Under the pieces are notes generated by a model. The model made no database searches. It saw nothing but the letters and a program-made list of their open reading frames with translations, and was not told the origin of the DNA. Shown in pieces: positions 1-7,538 of a stretch of DNA of 64,000 nt. Positions within the stretch are counted from its first letter, which is position 1, and each line of letters begins with the position of its first letter. Position numbers and translations under genes: made by a program. Source of the DNA: JBBIQS01 sp037442205 (lineage in GTDB: Bacteria; Myxococcota; Myxococcia; Myxococcales; UBA5297); the NCBI GenBank assembly GCA_037442205.1, contig JBBIQS010000028.1:21170-85169 (forward strand). Reading direction: 5' to 3'.

Positions 1-416
1 GTGAGCACCAGGATGTCGAGCCCTGCTGTCTGGCGCGCGTACTGGAAGGCATCGGCCGGGGTCAGCTTGCCGTCCGAATAGCTGGTGTGGGCGTGCAGGT
101 CGCCGCGAAACGCCATGAACGCGCCGGTGCTGCAGCCGGTGCGGGGCACTGGCGGCCCGGCGTCCTGGCCAGCGTCGATCCCGGCCTCGACGCCCGCGTC
201 TTGTCCGGCGTCCATCCCAGGCGGCTGGCCGGCGTCGAGCTCAGAGCCATCACCGGCCGAGGCGTCATCGCTCGAAGCGTCTAGAGAACCTGCCTGGGCG
301 TCGGTTGTCTCGCCGGCCCCGCCATCGAAATCACCCGACGTCGCGGGCTGCGAGCAACCGGTCAGGCCGCCGGCGCCGAAGACTGCGAGGGAGACCAACA
401 GGGTTGCAGCGCGCAT
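1..416 (-). CDS. Lipoprotein with DAG linker and PHP-type metal-binding domain (3' end outside window)
   Basis: The reading frame starts with ATG at 416 and runs off the left edge, so 138 codons are visible. Residues 1-21 form a lipoprotein signal peptide ending in LTGC, with Cys21 as the lipidated residue. Residues 30-90 are a low-complexity linker rich in Asp-Ala-Gly triplets, a style common in myxobacterial surface lipoproteins. From residue 105 the sequence RGDLHAHTSYSDG matches the first metal-binding motif of the PHP (polymerase and histidinol phosphatase) superfamily; His108 and His110 are the expected ligands. A surface-anchored phosphoesterase-type hydrolase is inferred. Substrate and catalytic completeness cannot be judged because most of the domain lies outside the window. 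It is probably cotranscribed with the small lipoprotein gene 27 nt upstream. Confidence 0.8.
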   Translation of the reverse strand, partial: MRAATLLVSLAVFGAGGLTGCSQPATSGDFDGGAGETTDAQAGSLDASSDDASAGDGSELDAGQPPGMDAGQDAGVEAGIDAGQDAGPPVPRTGCSTGAFMAFRGDLHAHTSYSDGKLTPADAFQYARQTAGLDILVL

Positions 417-443
417 GCGCGCCTCCAGGAAGCAAAGGAAGAA

Positions 444-680
444 TCACCGATGGTCAGGCGAGAGCCCGCTGGGCAGCGTGCTGCCGGCGCCGATGGCGGC
501 GGCCGGCCGGCATTGGCAGACGTGGCAGCCCCGCTGATAGTCCATGGAGCACTCCGGCGCGCTGGCGCAGAGCATGTCCCGGTACTCGGGGCAGACCGTC
601 TTGTTGGACTTGAGCTGGGCGCAGCCGGCACCGGCCAGCCCGAGCGCGACGGCGAGAATCAATCCCTGTGCGCGGCGCAT
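444..680 (-). CDS. Small cysteine-rich lipoprotein
   Basis: This 78-residue protein begins with a hydrophobic signal (LILAVALGLAGAGC) whose lipobox Cys20 would be lipidated. The mature part is short and holds seven further cysteines between about residues 29 and 57 (CPEYRDMLC, APEC, GCHVCQC), suggesting disulfide bonds or metal binding outside the cytoplasm. I recognise no family. It sits between the FabG-like gene upstream and the PHP lipoprotein downstream, all on the minus strand with gaps of 66 and 27 nt, so cotranscription is plausible. Nothing visible links it to the biosynthetic genes beyond position. Confidence 0.7.
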   Translation of the reverse strand: MRRAQGLILAVALGLAGAGCAQLKSNKTVCPEYRDMLCASAPECSMDYQRGCHVCQCRPAAAIGAGSTLPSGLSPDHR

Positions 681-742
681 GGGTTCTCCCGGTCGAAGTT
701 CCTGGTCGATCTTGCCGCAACGACGCGCTGCCAGCCAGCGCC

Positions 743-755
743 GGGGTCAGACCCC
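743..755. repeat. Perfect 13-bp palindrome GGGGTCAGACCCC at the FabG-like stop codon
   Basis: GGGGTC, a central A, and GACCCC form a perfect inverted repeat. It overlaps the stop codon (747-749, minus strand) of the FabG-like gene. The same core recurs as an extragenic palindrome in many bacterial genomes (recalled, not checked). I saw no second copy in this window. It may act as a weak transcription-end hairpin or be a REP-like remnant; there is no adjoining T-run. Confidence 0.45.
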
Positions 756-1490
756 GCCGTCCAGCACGATGGTCGCGCCGTTCATGAAGCTGTTGCGCTC
801 GGAGACCAGGAAGGCCACCAGATCGGCGACCTCCTCCACAGTCCCCGGCCGTCCCAGCGCGCACTGCCGCAGGTACTCCTCCATCCGCGCCGGAGGGATG
901 TTGCCGCTGACTCCTTCGTCGAGCACGCCGGGCGCCAGGCAGTTGACGGTGATGTTGTAGCGGCCGATCTCCTTGGCCACCGCCTCGGTGAAGCCCTTCA
1001 TCGCGGCCTTGGCGGTGGCGTAGGCGACCGGCGCCGGAATCATCTTGGTGCCCGCCAGGCTGCCGATGTTCAGGATCCGCCCTCGCTCCCGCCTGATCAT
1101 CGGACGCAGTACGGCCTGGGTGGCCAGGAAGGTCCCCTTGACGTTGATGTCCATGGTCCGGTCCCAGTCCTCTTCCTCGAGGAGTGCCAGCGGGATGACC
1201 TGGCTGATGCCGGCGTTGTTGACGAGGATGTCGATGCCCCCGGCCTCGCGCTCCAGGGTGGCGACGATCTCCGCCAGCCCCTTCTTGTCGAGCACCGAGA
1301 CCTGGAAGGCCCAGCCCTCGGCGCCCTGGGCGCGGATTTGCGCCAGCGTCTGCTCGGCCTCGGCCTTCGAGCTCGAGTAGTTGAAGGCGACCCGGGCGCC
1401 CTCTCGCGCCAGCGCCACGCAGATCGCCCGCCCCAGACCGCGCGAGCCTCCGGTGACCAGCGCCAGCTTTCCTGGCAGCAGCTTGCTCAC
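747..1490 (-). CDS. FabG-like 3-oxoacyl-ACP reductase (SDR family), copy 1
   Basis: This 247-residue classical short-chain dehydrogenase has the NAD(P)-binding motif TGGSRGLG at residues 13-20, NNAG near 91, and the catalytic set Ser144, Tyr157 and Lys161 (YATAK). The start is GTG at 1490. Its family reduces 3-ketoacyl groups on acyl carrier protein to 3-hydroxyacyl groups with NADPH. It lies divergent to the dehydratase/ketosynthase operon starting at 1616, so a ketoreductase role in that pathway is likely. It closely resembles the second SDR at 9188-9928, including the unusual C-terminal stretch with IPPARMEEYLRQCALGRPG. The two are evidently paralogues from a duplication. Confidence 0.85.
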   Translation of the reverse strand: MSKLLPGKLALVTGGSRGLGRAICVALAREGARVAFNYSSSKAEAEQTLAQIRAQGAEGWAFQVSVLDKKGLAEIVATLEREAGGIDILVNNAGISQVIPLALLEEEDWDRTMDINVKGTFLATQAVLRPMIRRERGRILNIGSLAGTKMIPAPVAYATAKAAMKGFTEAVAKEIGRYNITVNCLAPGVLDEGVSGNIPPARMEEYLRQCALGRPGTVEEVADLVAFLVSERNSFMNGATIVLDGGV

Positions 1491-1615
1491 GGTGGCGCAT
1501 CATGCCGCCTCGCCGGAGAGCGAGGCAACCAGCGGCCGATTTCGGGCATTGTCGCCGGGCAGACTCTGGCTCCGCGGGCCGTGCTATACCGTCGGCACTC
1601 CCTGCGAGGCGCCAG

Positions 1616-2077
1616 ATGCGCTACGTGCTCCTGGATCGCATCACTTCCTTGAAGCCGCCCGAGACGGCCACCGCGCTCAAGTGCGTGTCGCTGGCCGAGG
1701 ACTACTTCTCCGATCACTTCCCCGGGATTCCGGTGATGCCCGGGGCGCTGCAGCTCGAGGGGCTGGCGCAGCTGGGCGGCACACTGCTCGAAGCCTCGCT
1801 GCGCCAGCGCGGCCGCGAGGACTTGAGCGCGCTGCTGACGATGATCGATCGCGCCAAGTTCCGCACCCCGGTCCGCCCCGGCGATCGCCTGGAGATGGAG
1901 ACGCGGGTCGTGCAATTCAGCGAGGATGCCGGCCGGGTGAAAGCGCAGGCCTCGGTGGACGGCAAGGTGGTCACCGAGGCGGAGATCACCTTCGCCTTCG
2001 TGCAGGTGGAGAATTCCAAGTTGCTGCAGAGCCGGCGCGAGTACCTGAACATCCTGCTCCACGGCAAATCGGAATGA
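1616..2077 (+). CDS. FabZ-like 3-hydroxyacyl-ACP dehydratase (hotdog fold)
   Basis: This 153-residue protein carries the FabZ signature HFPGIPVMPG at residues 34-43, followed by LQLEGLAQ. His34 and Glu48 occupy the catalytic His/Glu positions. It should remove water from 3-hydroxyacyl-ACP to give the trans-2-enoyl product. ATG at 1616 fits the FabZ length of about 150 residues and the conserved N-terminus. Its stop overlaps the ATG of the next gene (ATGA at 2074-2077), so it is translationally coupled to the first ketosynthase. It heads the operon that runs to at least 6780. No enoyl reductase is visible nearby, which would fit an unsaturated product; that is inference. Confidence 0.88.
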   Translation: MRYVLLDRITSLKPPETATALKCVSLAEDYFSDHFPGIPVMPGALQLEGLAQLGGTLLEASLRQRGREDLSALLTMIDRAKFRTPVRPGDRLEMETRVVQFSEDAGRVKAQASVDGKVVTEAEITFAFVQVENSKLLQSRREYLNILLHGKSE

Positions 2078-3273
2078 CCGCGCGCCGCGTCTACTTGCGC
2101 GGCGTGGGTGCCTACACGCCGCTGGGCACCCGCTGGCCCCGAACCCTGGCCGCGCTGGCCGAGGGAAAGAGCGCGGTGCGCCCGATCTCCCACTTCGACG
2201 CCTCCGGCTTTCCCTGCCAAAGCGCCGCCGCGATCCCGACCGCGATCGAAGTGGAGGATCGGCGGCTCCCCTTTGCCCAGTCGGCAGCGCGCGAGGCCTG
2301 GGCCGCCGCCGGGCTCGAGGTGGCGCCAGAACGGCTGGGAGTCTTCATCGGCGCCGAGTCCGGACGCCCTTCGCTGGCGACGGTGATTGCGCTCTCGCGC
2401 GCCGCCGGCGGAGGCACCTCCTTCGACCACCGAAGTTTCGGGCTGCGGGCGAGCGCGCACGTGAAGAGCGCCGAGGTGATCTCTCCCTCGGCGGTCGCCT
2501 CGATCCTCGCCGGCGAGGTCGGTGCCGGCGGCCCGGTGATGACCGTTTCCCTCGCCTGCGCCTCCAGCGCCGCTGCGATCGCCGAGGCAGCGCGCTCGAT
2601 TCGCCTCGGCGAGTGCGATGCCGCGCTCTGCGGCGGCGTGGGCGCGGACGTGGACCCCTTCATGTTGGCCGGGTTCGCGCTCCTGGGCGCACTCAGCGCC
2701 TCTGGCCGGTCCCATCCCTTCGACTGCCGCCGCGACGGCTTCGTGCTGGGCGAGGGCGCGGCGATGGCCGTGCTCGCGGCGGAGCCTCCGGCGAGCGGCG
2801 CGGCGATCGAGGTGGCGGGCATCGGCAGGACGCTCGACGCCCACCACCTCACCGCGCCCGATCCGAGCGGCGACGGAGCCTTCCGGGCGATGCAGCTGGC
2901 GCTGCGCGACGCGGGCCTGGAGTCGGTGGACTACGTACAGGCGCACGGCACTTCGACGCCGCTCAACGACGCGATCGAGGCCGCGGCGATCCGCAGGGTG
3001 CTCGGCCCCGGGCTCGCTCGCGCGCGAGTCAGCTCGGTGAAGGGGGCGCTGGGGCACTCCATCGCCGGGGCCGGCGCGCTCGGATTCCTGTGCGCCGTCG
3101 CCGCGCTGTCGGAAGGAACCGTGCTGCCCACGGCCGGCCTCGAGCAGCCCGATCGCGCCTGCGACTTGCCGCACGTGCTTGGTGAGGCGATCTCCGCCTC
3201 GATCGACACCGCGATGTGCAATGCCTTCGCCTTCGGCGGGGCCAACGTCAGCATCGTCGCGAGGCGCGCATGA
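2074..3273 (+). CDS. Beta-ketoacyl-ACP synthase, intact (KS-A)
   Basis: This 399-residue thiolase-fold condensing enzyme has a complete catalytic set: Cys162 in SLACASSAA, His291 in AHGTSTPLND, Lys323 and His328 in VKGALGHSIAGAG. It should catalyse decarboxylative Claisen condensation of malonyl-ACP with an acyl primer, as in FabF or a type II polyketide KS-alpha. Both ends overlap neighbours by 4 nt (ATGA at 2074 and 3270). The gene directly behind it is a ketosynthase homologue that has lost the catalytic residues, so a KS/chain-length-factor heterodimer is the likely working unit. Chain length and primer cannot be read from sequence. Confidence 0.9.
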   Translation: MTARRVYLRGVGAYTPLGTRWPRTLAALAEGKSAVRPISHFDASGFPCQSAAAIPTAIEVEDRRLPFAQSAAREAWAAAGLEVAPERLGVFIGAESGRPSLATVIALSRAAGGGTSFDHRSFGLRASAHVKSAEVISPSAVASILAGEVGAGGPVMTVSLACASSAAAIAEAARSIRLGECDAALCGGVGADVDPFMLAGFALLGALSASGRSHPFDCRRDGFVLGEGAAMAVLAAEPPASGAAIEVAGIGRTLDAHHLTAPDPSGDGAFRAMQLALRDAGLESVDYVQAHGTSTPLNDAIEAAAIRRVLGPGLARARVSSVKGALGHSIAGAGALGFLCAVAALSEGTVLPTAGLEQPDRACDLPHVLGEAISASIDTAMCNAFAFGGANVSIVARRA

Positions 3274-4343
3274 GCCAGGAGCCGGTGGCCATCGTCGGCG
3301 CTGCCGCGGTCAGCCCCTATGGATTCGGGTGGCGCGGGCTCGCCCGCTCGGTCCGAGAGCGCCGACTGTCCCCGGGACCTTCCCGCGAGCTGAGACTGGT
3401 CCGCGAGGGCGCGCTGAGCTTCGAGGTCCCAGACCTTTCCTCCGAGGTCGATTCGGGAGACCCGAAGAATCGCAAGCTGATGTCGCGCGCCGCCCGGCTG
3501 GCGACCGTCGCCGCGCGGGCAGCGCTGGAGGAGGCGGGCTGGCGCGACGCTCGCGACGAGATCGGCTGTTTCCTGGGCATCGGGGCAGGCGGCGGCCCAC
3601 TGGACGAACTGCGCGCGATGCTGCTGGCGAGCCTCGAGACCGGGCGTTTCTCGCAGGAGCGCTTCGCGCAGAGCGGCTTGGCCACCACCAATCCCCTCTT
3701 CGCCTTCCACCTGCTCACCAACTTCACCCTCTGCCACGGAGCGATCGCCCACGGGCTGGGCGGGCCCAACGGCGCCTGGTTCTCCCGGGGTTCAGGTACC
3801 CTGGTGGCACTGACCGAGGCAATCGAGGCCCTGGGTGTTGGGGACTGCGATCGCGCGCTCGCCGGCGGGGCCGACTGCGCGCTCTATGCCGGCACATTTC
3901 TGGAGCTCGACCGCGGCCAATACCTGTCCCGCGGCCTCGTTCCCGGCGAAGGCGCGGCGCTCTTGACACTCGCTCGCGATGCCGCGAAGCCGCTGGCGCG
4001 AGTCACCGGCTGGGCGCTGGACAGCGACAAGGCCCGGCCGATCAGCAATCGCATCTCTGACCTGCTCGGGTTCTTTGACTCCCGCATTCCGGACGCCCTG
4101 GTGATCGCTCCCTGGGGAACACCAACGCGCGAGGCTCTTTTCGAAGCTCTCGCCCGCCGCTGCGCCAAGGTGCTGGACGCCACCGCATCGCTGGGAGAGT
4201 CGCTGGCGGCCTCGCCGGCGCTGGCCTGGGTGGTCGGCCTCGACTGGCTGCTCTCCGACGGCCTGGAGTCGGTGGGGGTCCTCAGCGCGGGAATTGACGG
4301 CGATCTCGGCGCGGTCCTCCTCACTCGCGGAGAACCGCGATGA
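3270..4343 (+). CDS. Degenerate ketosynthase, chain-length-factor-like (CLF-A)
   Basis: This 357-residue protein keeps the ketosynthase scaffold (AIVGAAAVSPYGFG at the N-terminus, GGPNGAWFSRGSGTLVAL, VPGEGAALL). It has no cysteine in the nucleophile loop (about residues 171-176). The first His motif reads APWGTPT (Trp282 in place of His), and the second reads ASLGESLAAS (Glu310 in place of His). A condensing activity of its own is therefore unlikely. In type II polyketide and aryl-polyene systems such subunits pair with an active KS and set chain length. The 4-nt overlaps with both flanking KS genes support stoichiometric synthesis with KS-A. Start ATG 3270 is set by the overlap. Confidence 0.8.
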   Translation: MSQEPVAIVGAAAVSPYGFGWRGLARSVRERRLSPGPSRELRLVREGALSFEVPDLSSEVDSGDPKNRKLMSRAARLATVAARAALEEAGWRDARDEIGCFLGIGAGGGPLDELRAMLLASLETGRFSQERFAQSGLATTNPLFAFHLLTNFTLCHGAIAHGLGGPNGAWFSRGSGTLVALTEAIEALGVGDCDRALAGGADCALYAGTFLELDRGQYLSRGLVPGEGAALLTLARDAAKPLARVTGWALDSDKARPISNRISDLLGFFDSRIPDALVIAPWGTPTREALFEALARRCAKVLDATASLGESLAASPALAWVVGLDWLLSDGLESVGVLSAGIDGDLGAVLLTRGEPR

Positions 4344-5617
4344 CCCGCGCGGTGATCACCGGAGTCGGCGCGGTCTCCGCCTTCGGGGTAGGAGCACGGC
4401 GTCTGTGGGATGGACTGCTCGCCGGCAGGTGCGCGGTCGGGCCGCTGCGTTCGTTCGACGCCAGCGCCTTCACCAGCCAGGTCGGCGGCGAGGTGCCGCC
4501 GGGAGAGCGGAGCGATCCCTCGAGCTGGAACTTGCCGGCCTCGACTGGCGCCTTCATTGCCGATCTTCAGAAGCGCAGTCTGCTTCGAGACTCGAAGGTG
4601 CTCTTCGCCTTGCTCGCGGCGGCGGAGGCATGGCAGAGCGCCGGCTGCGGCTCGAAGGACTCGGACGCGGGCCTCTCCATCGCCTACGGAATGGAGCAGG
4701 CCTTCCTCGAGGATCTCGTTCCGCTGATCTACGGCGACCGGCTCGACTTCACTCGCGAAGCCAGGGTCGGCCTGCCCGAGATCCGCATCCGCAGCGTCTT
4801 CGACCAGGCTTCCTCGCTCATCGCCGAGATGCTGGGCATCACCGGGCTCTCGCTTGCCCACGCCTCGGCGTGCGCCGGCGGCGCGCTGGCGGTGGCGCAG
4901 GCCGCCTCGCTGGTCGAGCGCGGCCTCGCCTCGATGGTGCTGTGCGGCGCCTCCGACTCCATGCTCAACCCGATGGCCTTCGGCGGCATGTGCCGGCTCA
5001 ACGCCCCTTCGCCGCGCAATTCCCCGGATGCCTGCCGTCCCTTCGACCGTCGTCGCGACGGGCTGGTGATCGGCGAAGGCGCGGCGATGTTCTTGGTGGA
5101 ATCGGAGGAGCGCGCGCGGCGGCGAGGAGCACGGCCGCTGGCTCGGATCCTCGGCTGGGGAAGCACGCAAGATGCCTACCGGCTCACTGCCCCGCGCCCC
5201 GACGGCGTTCCGGCCCAGCGCGCTATGGAGCGCGCGCTGCGGCGGGCCAGGCTCGCGCCGGAGCAGGTCGGATACGTCAACGCCCATGGCACCGGAACCC
5301 CGCTCAACGATTCCGCCGAGGCCCGCGCCATCCGCGCCGCACTCGGCGCGTCCGCTGACCCGATTCCGGTCAGCTCGATCAAAGGAGCCATCGGCCACCT
5401 GATGGCCGCCTCGGGCGCGATCGAGCTCGCCTCCTGCCTGCTCCCCTTCTCGCGCGGCGTGCTGCCCGGAACGGCCAACCACCGCGAGCGCGATCCCGAG
5501 TGCTCCGTCGAGGTGATCGGCGAAGCCCCTCGCGAGAAAAGGGTGGAGGTGGTGCTCTCCAACTCGTTCGGATTCGGCGGCCAGAACGCGACCGTGATCC
5601 TCGGGAGATTCGAGTGA
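4340..5617 (+). CDS. Beta-ketoacyl-ACP synthase, intact (KS-B)
   Basis: This 425-residue ketosynthase has a full catalytic set: Cys178 in ASACAGG, His316 in NAHGTGTPLND, Lys348 and His353 in SIKGAIGHLMAASGA. The C-terminal FGFGGQNATVIL is the usual KS ending. It is clearly a different subfamily member from KS-A, with a longer N-terminal half, so the operon is not a simple recent tandem duplication. ATGA overlaps the preceding stop, and GTGA leads into the next gene. It should condense malonyl-ACP with acyl substrates; its partner is probably the degenerate homologue that follows. Confidence 0.9.
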   Translation: MTRAVITGVGAVSAFGVGARRLWDGLLAGRCAVGPLRSFDASAFTSQVGGEVPPGERSDPSSWNLPASTGAFIADLQKRSLLRDSKVLFALLAAAEAWQSAGCGSKDSDAGLSIAYGMEQAFLEDLVPLIYGDRLDFTREARVGLPEIRIRSVFDQASSLIAEMLGITGLSLAHASACAGGALAVAQAASLVERGLASMVLCGASDSMLNPMAFGGMCRLNAPSPRNSPDACRPFDRRRDGLVIGEGAAMFLVESEERARRRGARPLARILGWGSTQDAYRLTAPRPDGVPAQRAMERALRRARLAPEQVGYVNAHGTGTPLNDSAEARAIRAALGASADPIPVSSIKGAIGHLMAASGAIELASCLLPFSRGVLPGTANHRERDPECSVEVIGEAPREKRVEVVLSNSFGFGGQNATVILGRFE

Positions 5618-6780
5618 AGGCCGCCATCACCGGTTGGGCCTGGCGCACGCCCCTGGGGCCGTCCGTCGAAGGAACGGTGGACAAGCTGCTCGCCGGAGAG
5701 CGCGCCGCTTCGCCCGATCTGGGAATCGACGCCGGGAGCTACCGCTGCCAGCTGGGCGCCCCGATTCGCCAGGAGCCGGCGCCCACGAGCCAACGAAAAT
5801 ACCTGCTGCGCATGGCCCAGTACGGATTGGAGGCCGCCAAGGAGGCGCTTTCGTCCTCGGGCGTCTTGGCCGGCGAGCGACTGGGGGTGTTCGCCGCGGT
5901 CGGCGGCCTGCGCGTCCACTGGGGCGACACCATGCCCGCCCTGGCCAAGCAGGCCGACGACGGCCAGGGCGCCTGGGAGCGTGGCCTCGGCAAGCTGCAT
6001 CCGTTCTGGCTGTTGCGGCACCTCTCCAACAACGCCCACGCCCTGTTCTCGGCGGAGGCCGGCGCCCGCGGCGAGGGCGTCACCTGCGCCGGGAGCAACG
6101 CCGGTGCCCAGGCCCTGGGCGCGGCGCTTCGCAGCCTCGAGTCGAAGGCCGTCGATGCAGCGGTGGTCTTCGCCTACGACTCGCTGCTCGATCCAGAGGC
6201 CCTGGTGGAGCTGGCGGCGCGCGGCGCGGCGACGCAAGCGGCGCTTCCTGAGCTGGCGGCTCCCTACGACGCCCGGGCTGCCGGATTCGTTCCCGGGGAA
6301 GCGGCGGTGGCGCTGGTGCTGGAGAGGGGCGAGCGGGCGCAGGATCGGGCCAAGGCCTTCATTTCCGCCGCCGATGGCGCCGACGCCAGCTCACGCGAAC
6401 CAGGCGTGGCCGCGCTCCGGCGCACGCTCGCGCGGCTCGATGCCAGAACTGCCGTCGTCGACGGAGTGGGACTGGCCCGCCCAGACCTCGACGCCCTCGA
6501 GCGGACGTGTCTCGCCGACCGCGTCGGCGCCGAGTCGCTGCTCACCTCGGCGTCGGCCGCGCTCGGCTGCTGCGGCGCCGCCGGCTCCCTGGTTCAGGCG
6601 GTAGCTCTCGCCGAGAGCCTGCGGCGCGGCCTCCTCTATCCGATCGCGGGCCTGCGCAAGCCGGCCCCCGGCCCGTTGACGCCGATTCAAGAGGCCACGC
6701 GAACCACCTCCCGCGGCGGCCTGGCGGTTTGGGCGGGCGCTCCCGGGCTGGTGGGCGCGGTAAGAGTCGAGCTTCCCTGA
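5614..6780 (+). CDS. Degenerate ketosynthase, chain-length-factor-like (CLF-B)
   Basis: This 388-residue KS-fold protein starts at GTG 5614 (GTGA overlap). The nucleophile loop reads VTCAGSNAGAQAL. When the flanking helices are aligned, the residue at the catalytic position is Ser161 or Asn162; the nearby Cys158 is three or four residues too early. The first His motif is replaced by DGVGLARPD and the second by ALGCCGAAG, with Cys at or next to the His position. It is probably a non-condensing partner of KS-B. The KS-like N-terminus (AAITGWAWRTPLG) and the VPGEAAVAL motif remain. Together with CLF-A it makes a 2+2 pattern. Confidence 0.78.
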   Translation: MKAAITGWAWRTPLGPSVEGTVDKLLAGERAASPDLGIDAGSYRCQLGAPIRQEPAPTSQRKYLLRMAQYGLEAAKEALSSSGVLAGERLGVFAAVGGLRVHWGDTMPALAKQADDGQGAWERGLGKLHPFWLLRHLSNNAHALFSAEAGARGEGVTCAGSNAGAQALGAALRSLESKAVDAAVVFAYDSLLDPEALVELAARGAATQAALPELAAPYDARAAGFVPGEAAVALVLERGERAQDRAKAFISAADGADASSREPGVAALRRTLARLDARTAVVDGVGLARPDLDALERTCLADRVGAESLLTSASAALGCCGAAGSLVQAVALAESLRRGLLYPIAGLRKPAPGPLTPIQEATRTTSRGGLAVWAGAPGLVGAVRVELP

Positions 6781-6800
6781 CAACCAAGGAGAACTTCGCA

Positions 6801-7448
6801 GTGTTGAGCCCCGATCAGAGCCTCGAGCTGATGAAGACGCGCCGCTCGGTGCGCAAGTTCCAGGAACACCCAGTGCCGCGCGAGGTCCTCGAGCGCGTGC
6901 TGCAGGCGGCGGCGGCATCGCCCTCGGCCACCAATCGCCAGCCGTGGAAGTTCGCCGTGGTGAGCCAGGCGGAGTTGCGGGCGCAGATCGTGAGCACGGT
7001 GCGCCAGGCCATCGACGAAGTCGGCACCTTCATCCAGAACAGCCGCCACGGCACGGAGACCGGCGGCTACCTCAACTACTTCCATGGCCCGCTGGCCGAG
7101 GCGCCGGTGATCGTCGCCGCCTTCTACCGCGAGCATCCCGACCTGCTGGCGCACCTGATCGAGACCGGCGGCGGCGATCCCTCCAAGTTCGTGACCATGC
7201 AGCAGATGCAGCCCGAGCTCTCGGCGGCCAGCGGAGCGGTGATGTCGCTGCTCCTGCAGGCCCACGCCGAGGGACTCGGCGGCTGCTGGATGTCCGGGCC
7301 GCTCCTGGCCCGCGCTCAGATCGGCAAGCTGGTGGGGATCACTGCCCCCTGGCTGATGTTCGCCGCCGTGGCCCTGGGCTATCCCTCCGAGGCCGCCCTG
7401 GCCACTCCGCGCAAGCCGCTGCCGGAGCTGGTCCGCTGGTTCGACTGA
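6801..7448 (+). CDS. Nitroreductase-family flavoprotein
   Basis: This 215-residue protein starts at GTG 6801 behind a good AAGGAG site (about 6785-6790). It opens with the family's FMN-binding pattern (MKTRRSVRKFQEHPVP, then AAAASPSATNRQPWKF) and ends with GGCWMSGPLL and a GYPSE motif. Members use FMN and NAD(P)H to reduce nitro groups, quinones or double bonds, and some act as oxidases in natural-product tailoring. It is 20 nt behind CLF-B and 90 nt ahead of the Tes-like gene, so membership of the biosynthetic operon is likely. The substrate is unknown. Confidence 0.85.
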   Translation: MLSPDQSLELMKTRRSVRKFQEHPVPREVLERVLQAAAASPSATNRQPWKFAVVSQAELRAQIVSTVRQAIDEVGTFIQNSRHGTETGGYLNYFHGPLAEAPVIVAAFYREHPDLLAHLIETGGGDPSKFVTMQQMQPELSAASGAVMSLLLQAHAEGLGGCWMSGPLLARAQIGKLVGITAPWLMFAAVALGYPSEAALATPRKPLPELVRWFD

Positions 7449-7538
7449 ACTGCTTGGCGTTCCATCCACCACAGCGTCGGTCGTTTGACGCTCCCGACGG
7501 CGGCCCCGCATGATGTCCGCCCCTGACAGGAGCCCCAC

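Noticed and set aside
450..1652. Long plus-strand frame opposite the FabG-like gene
   Set aside because: Arg/Gly/Ala/Gln-rich shadow; the minus-strand SDR has all catalytic motifs.
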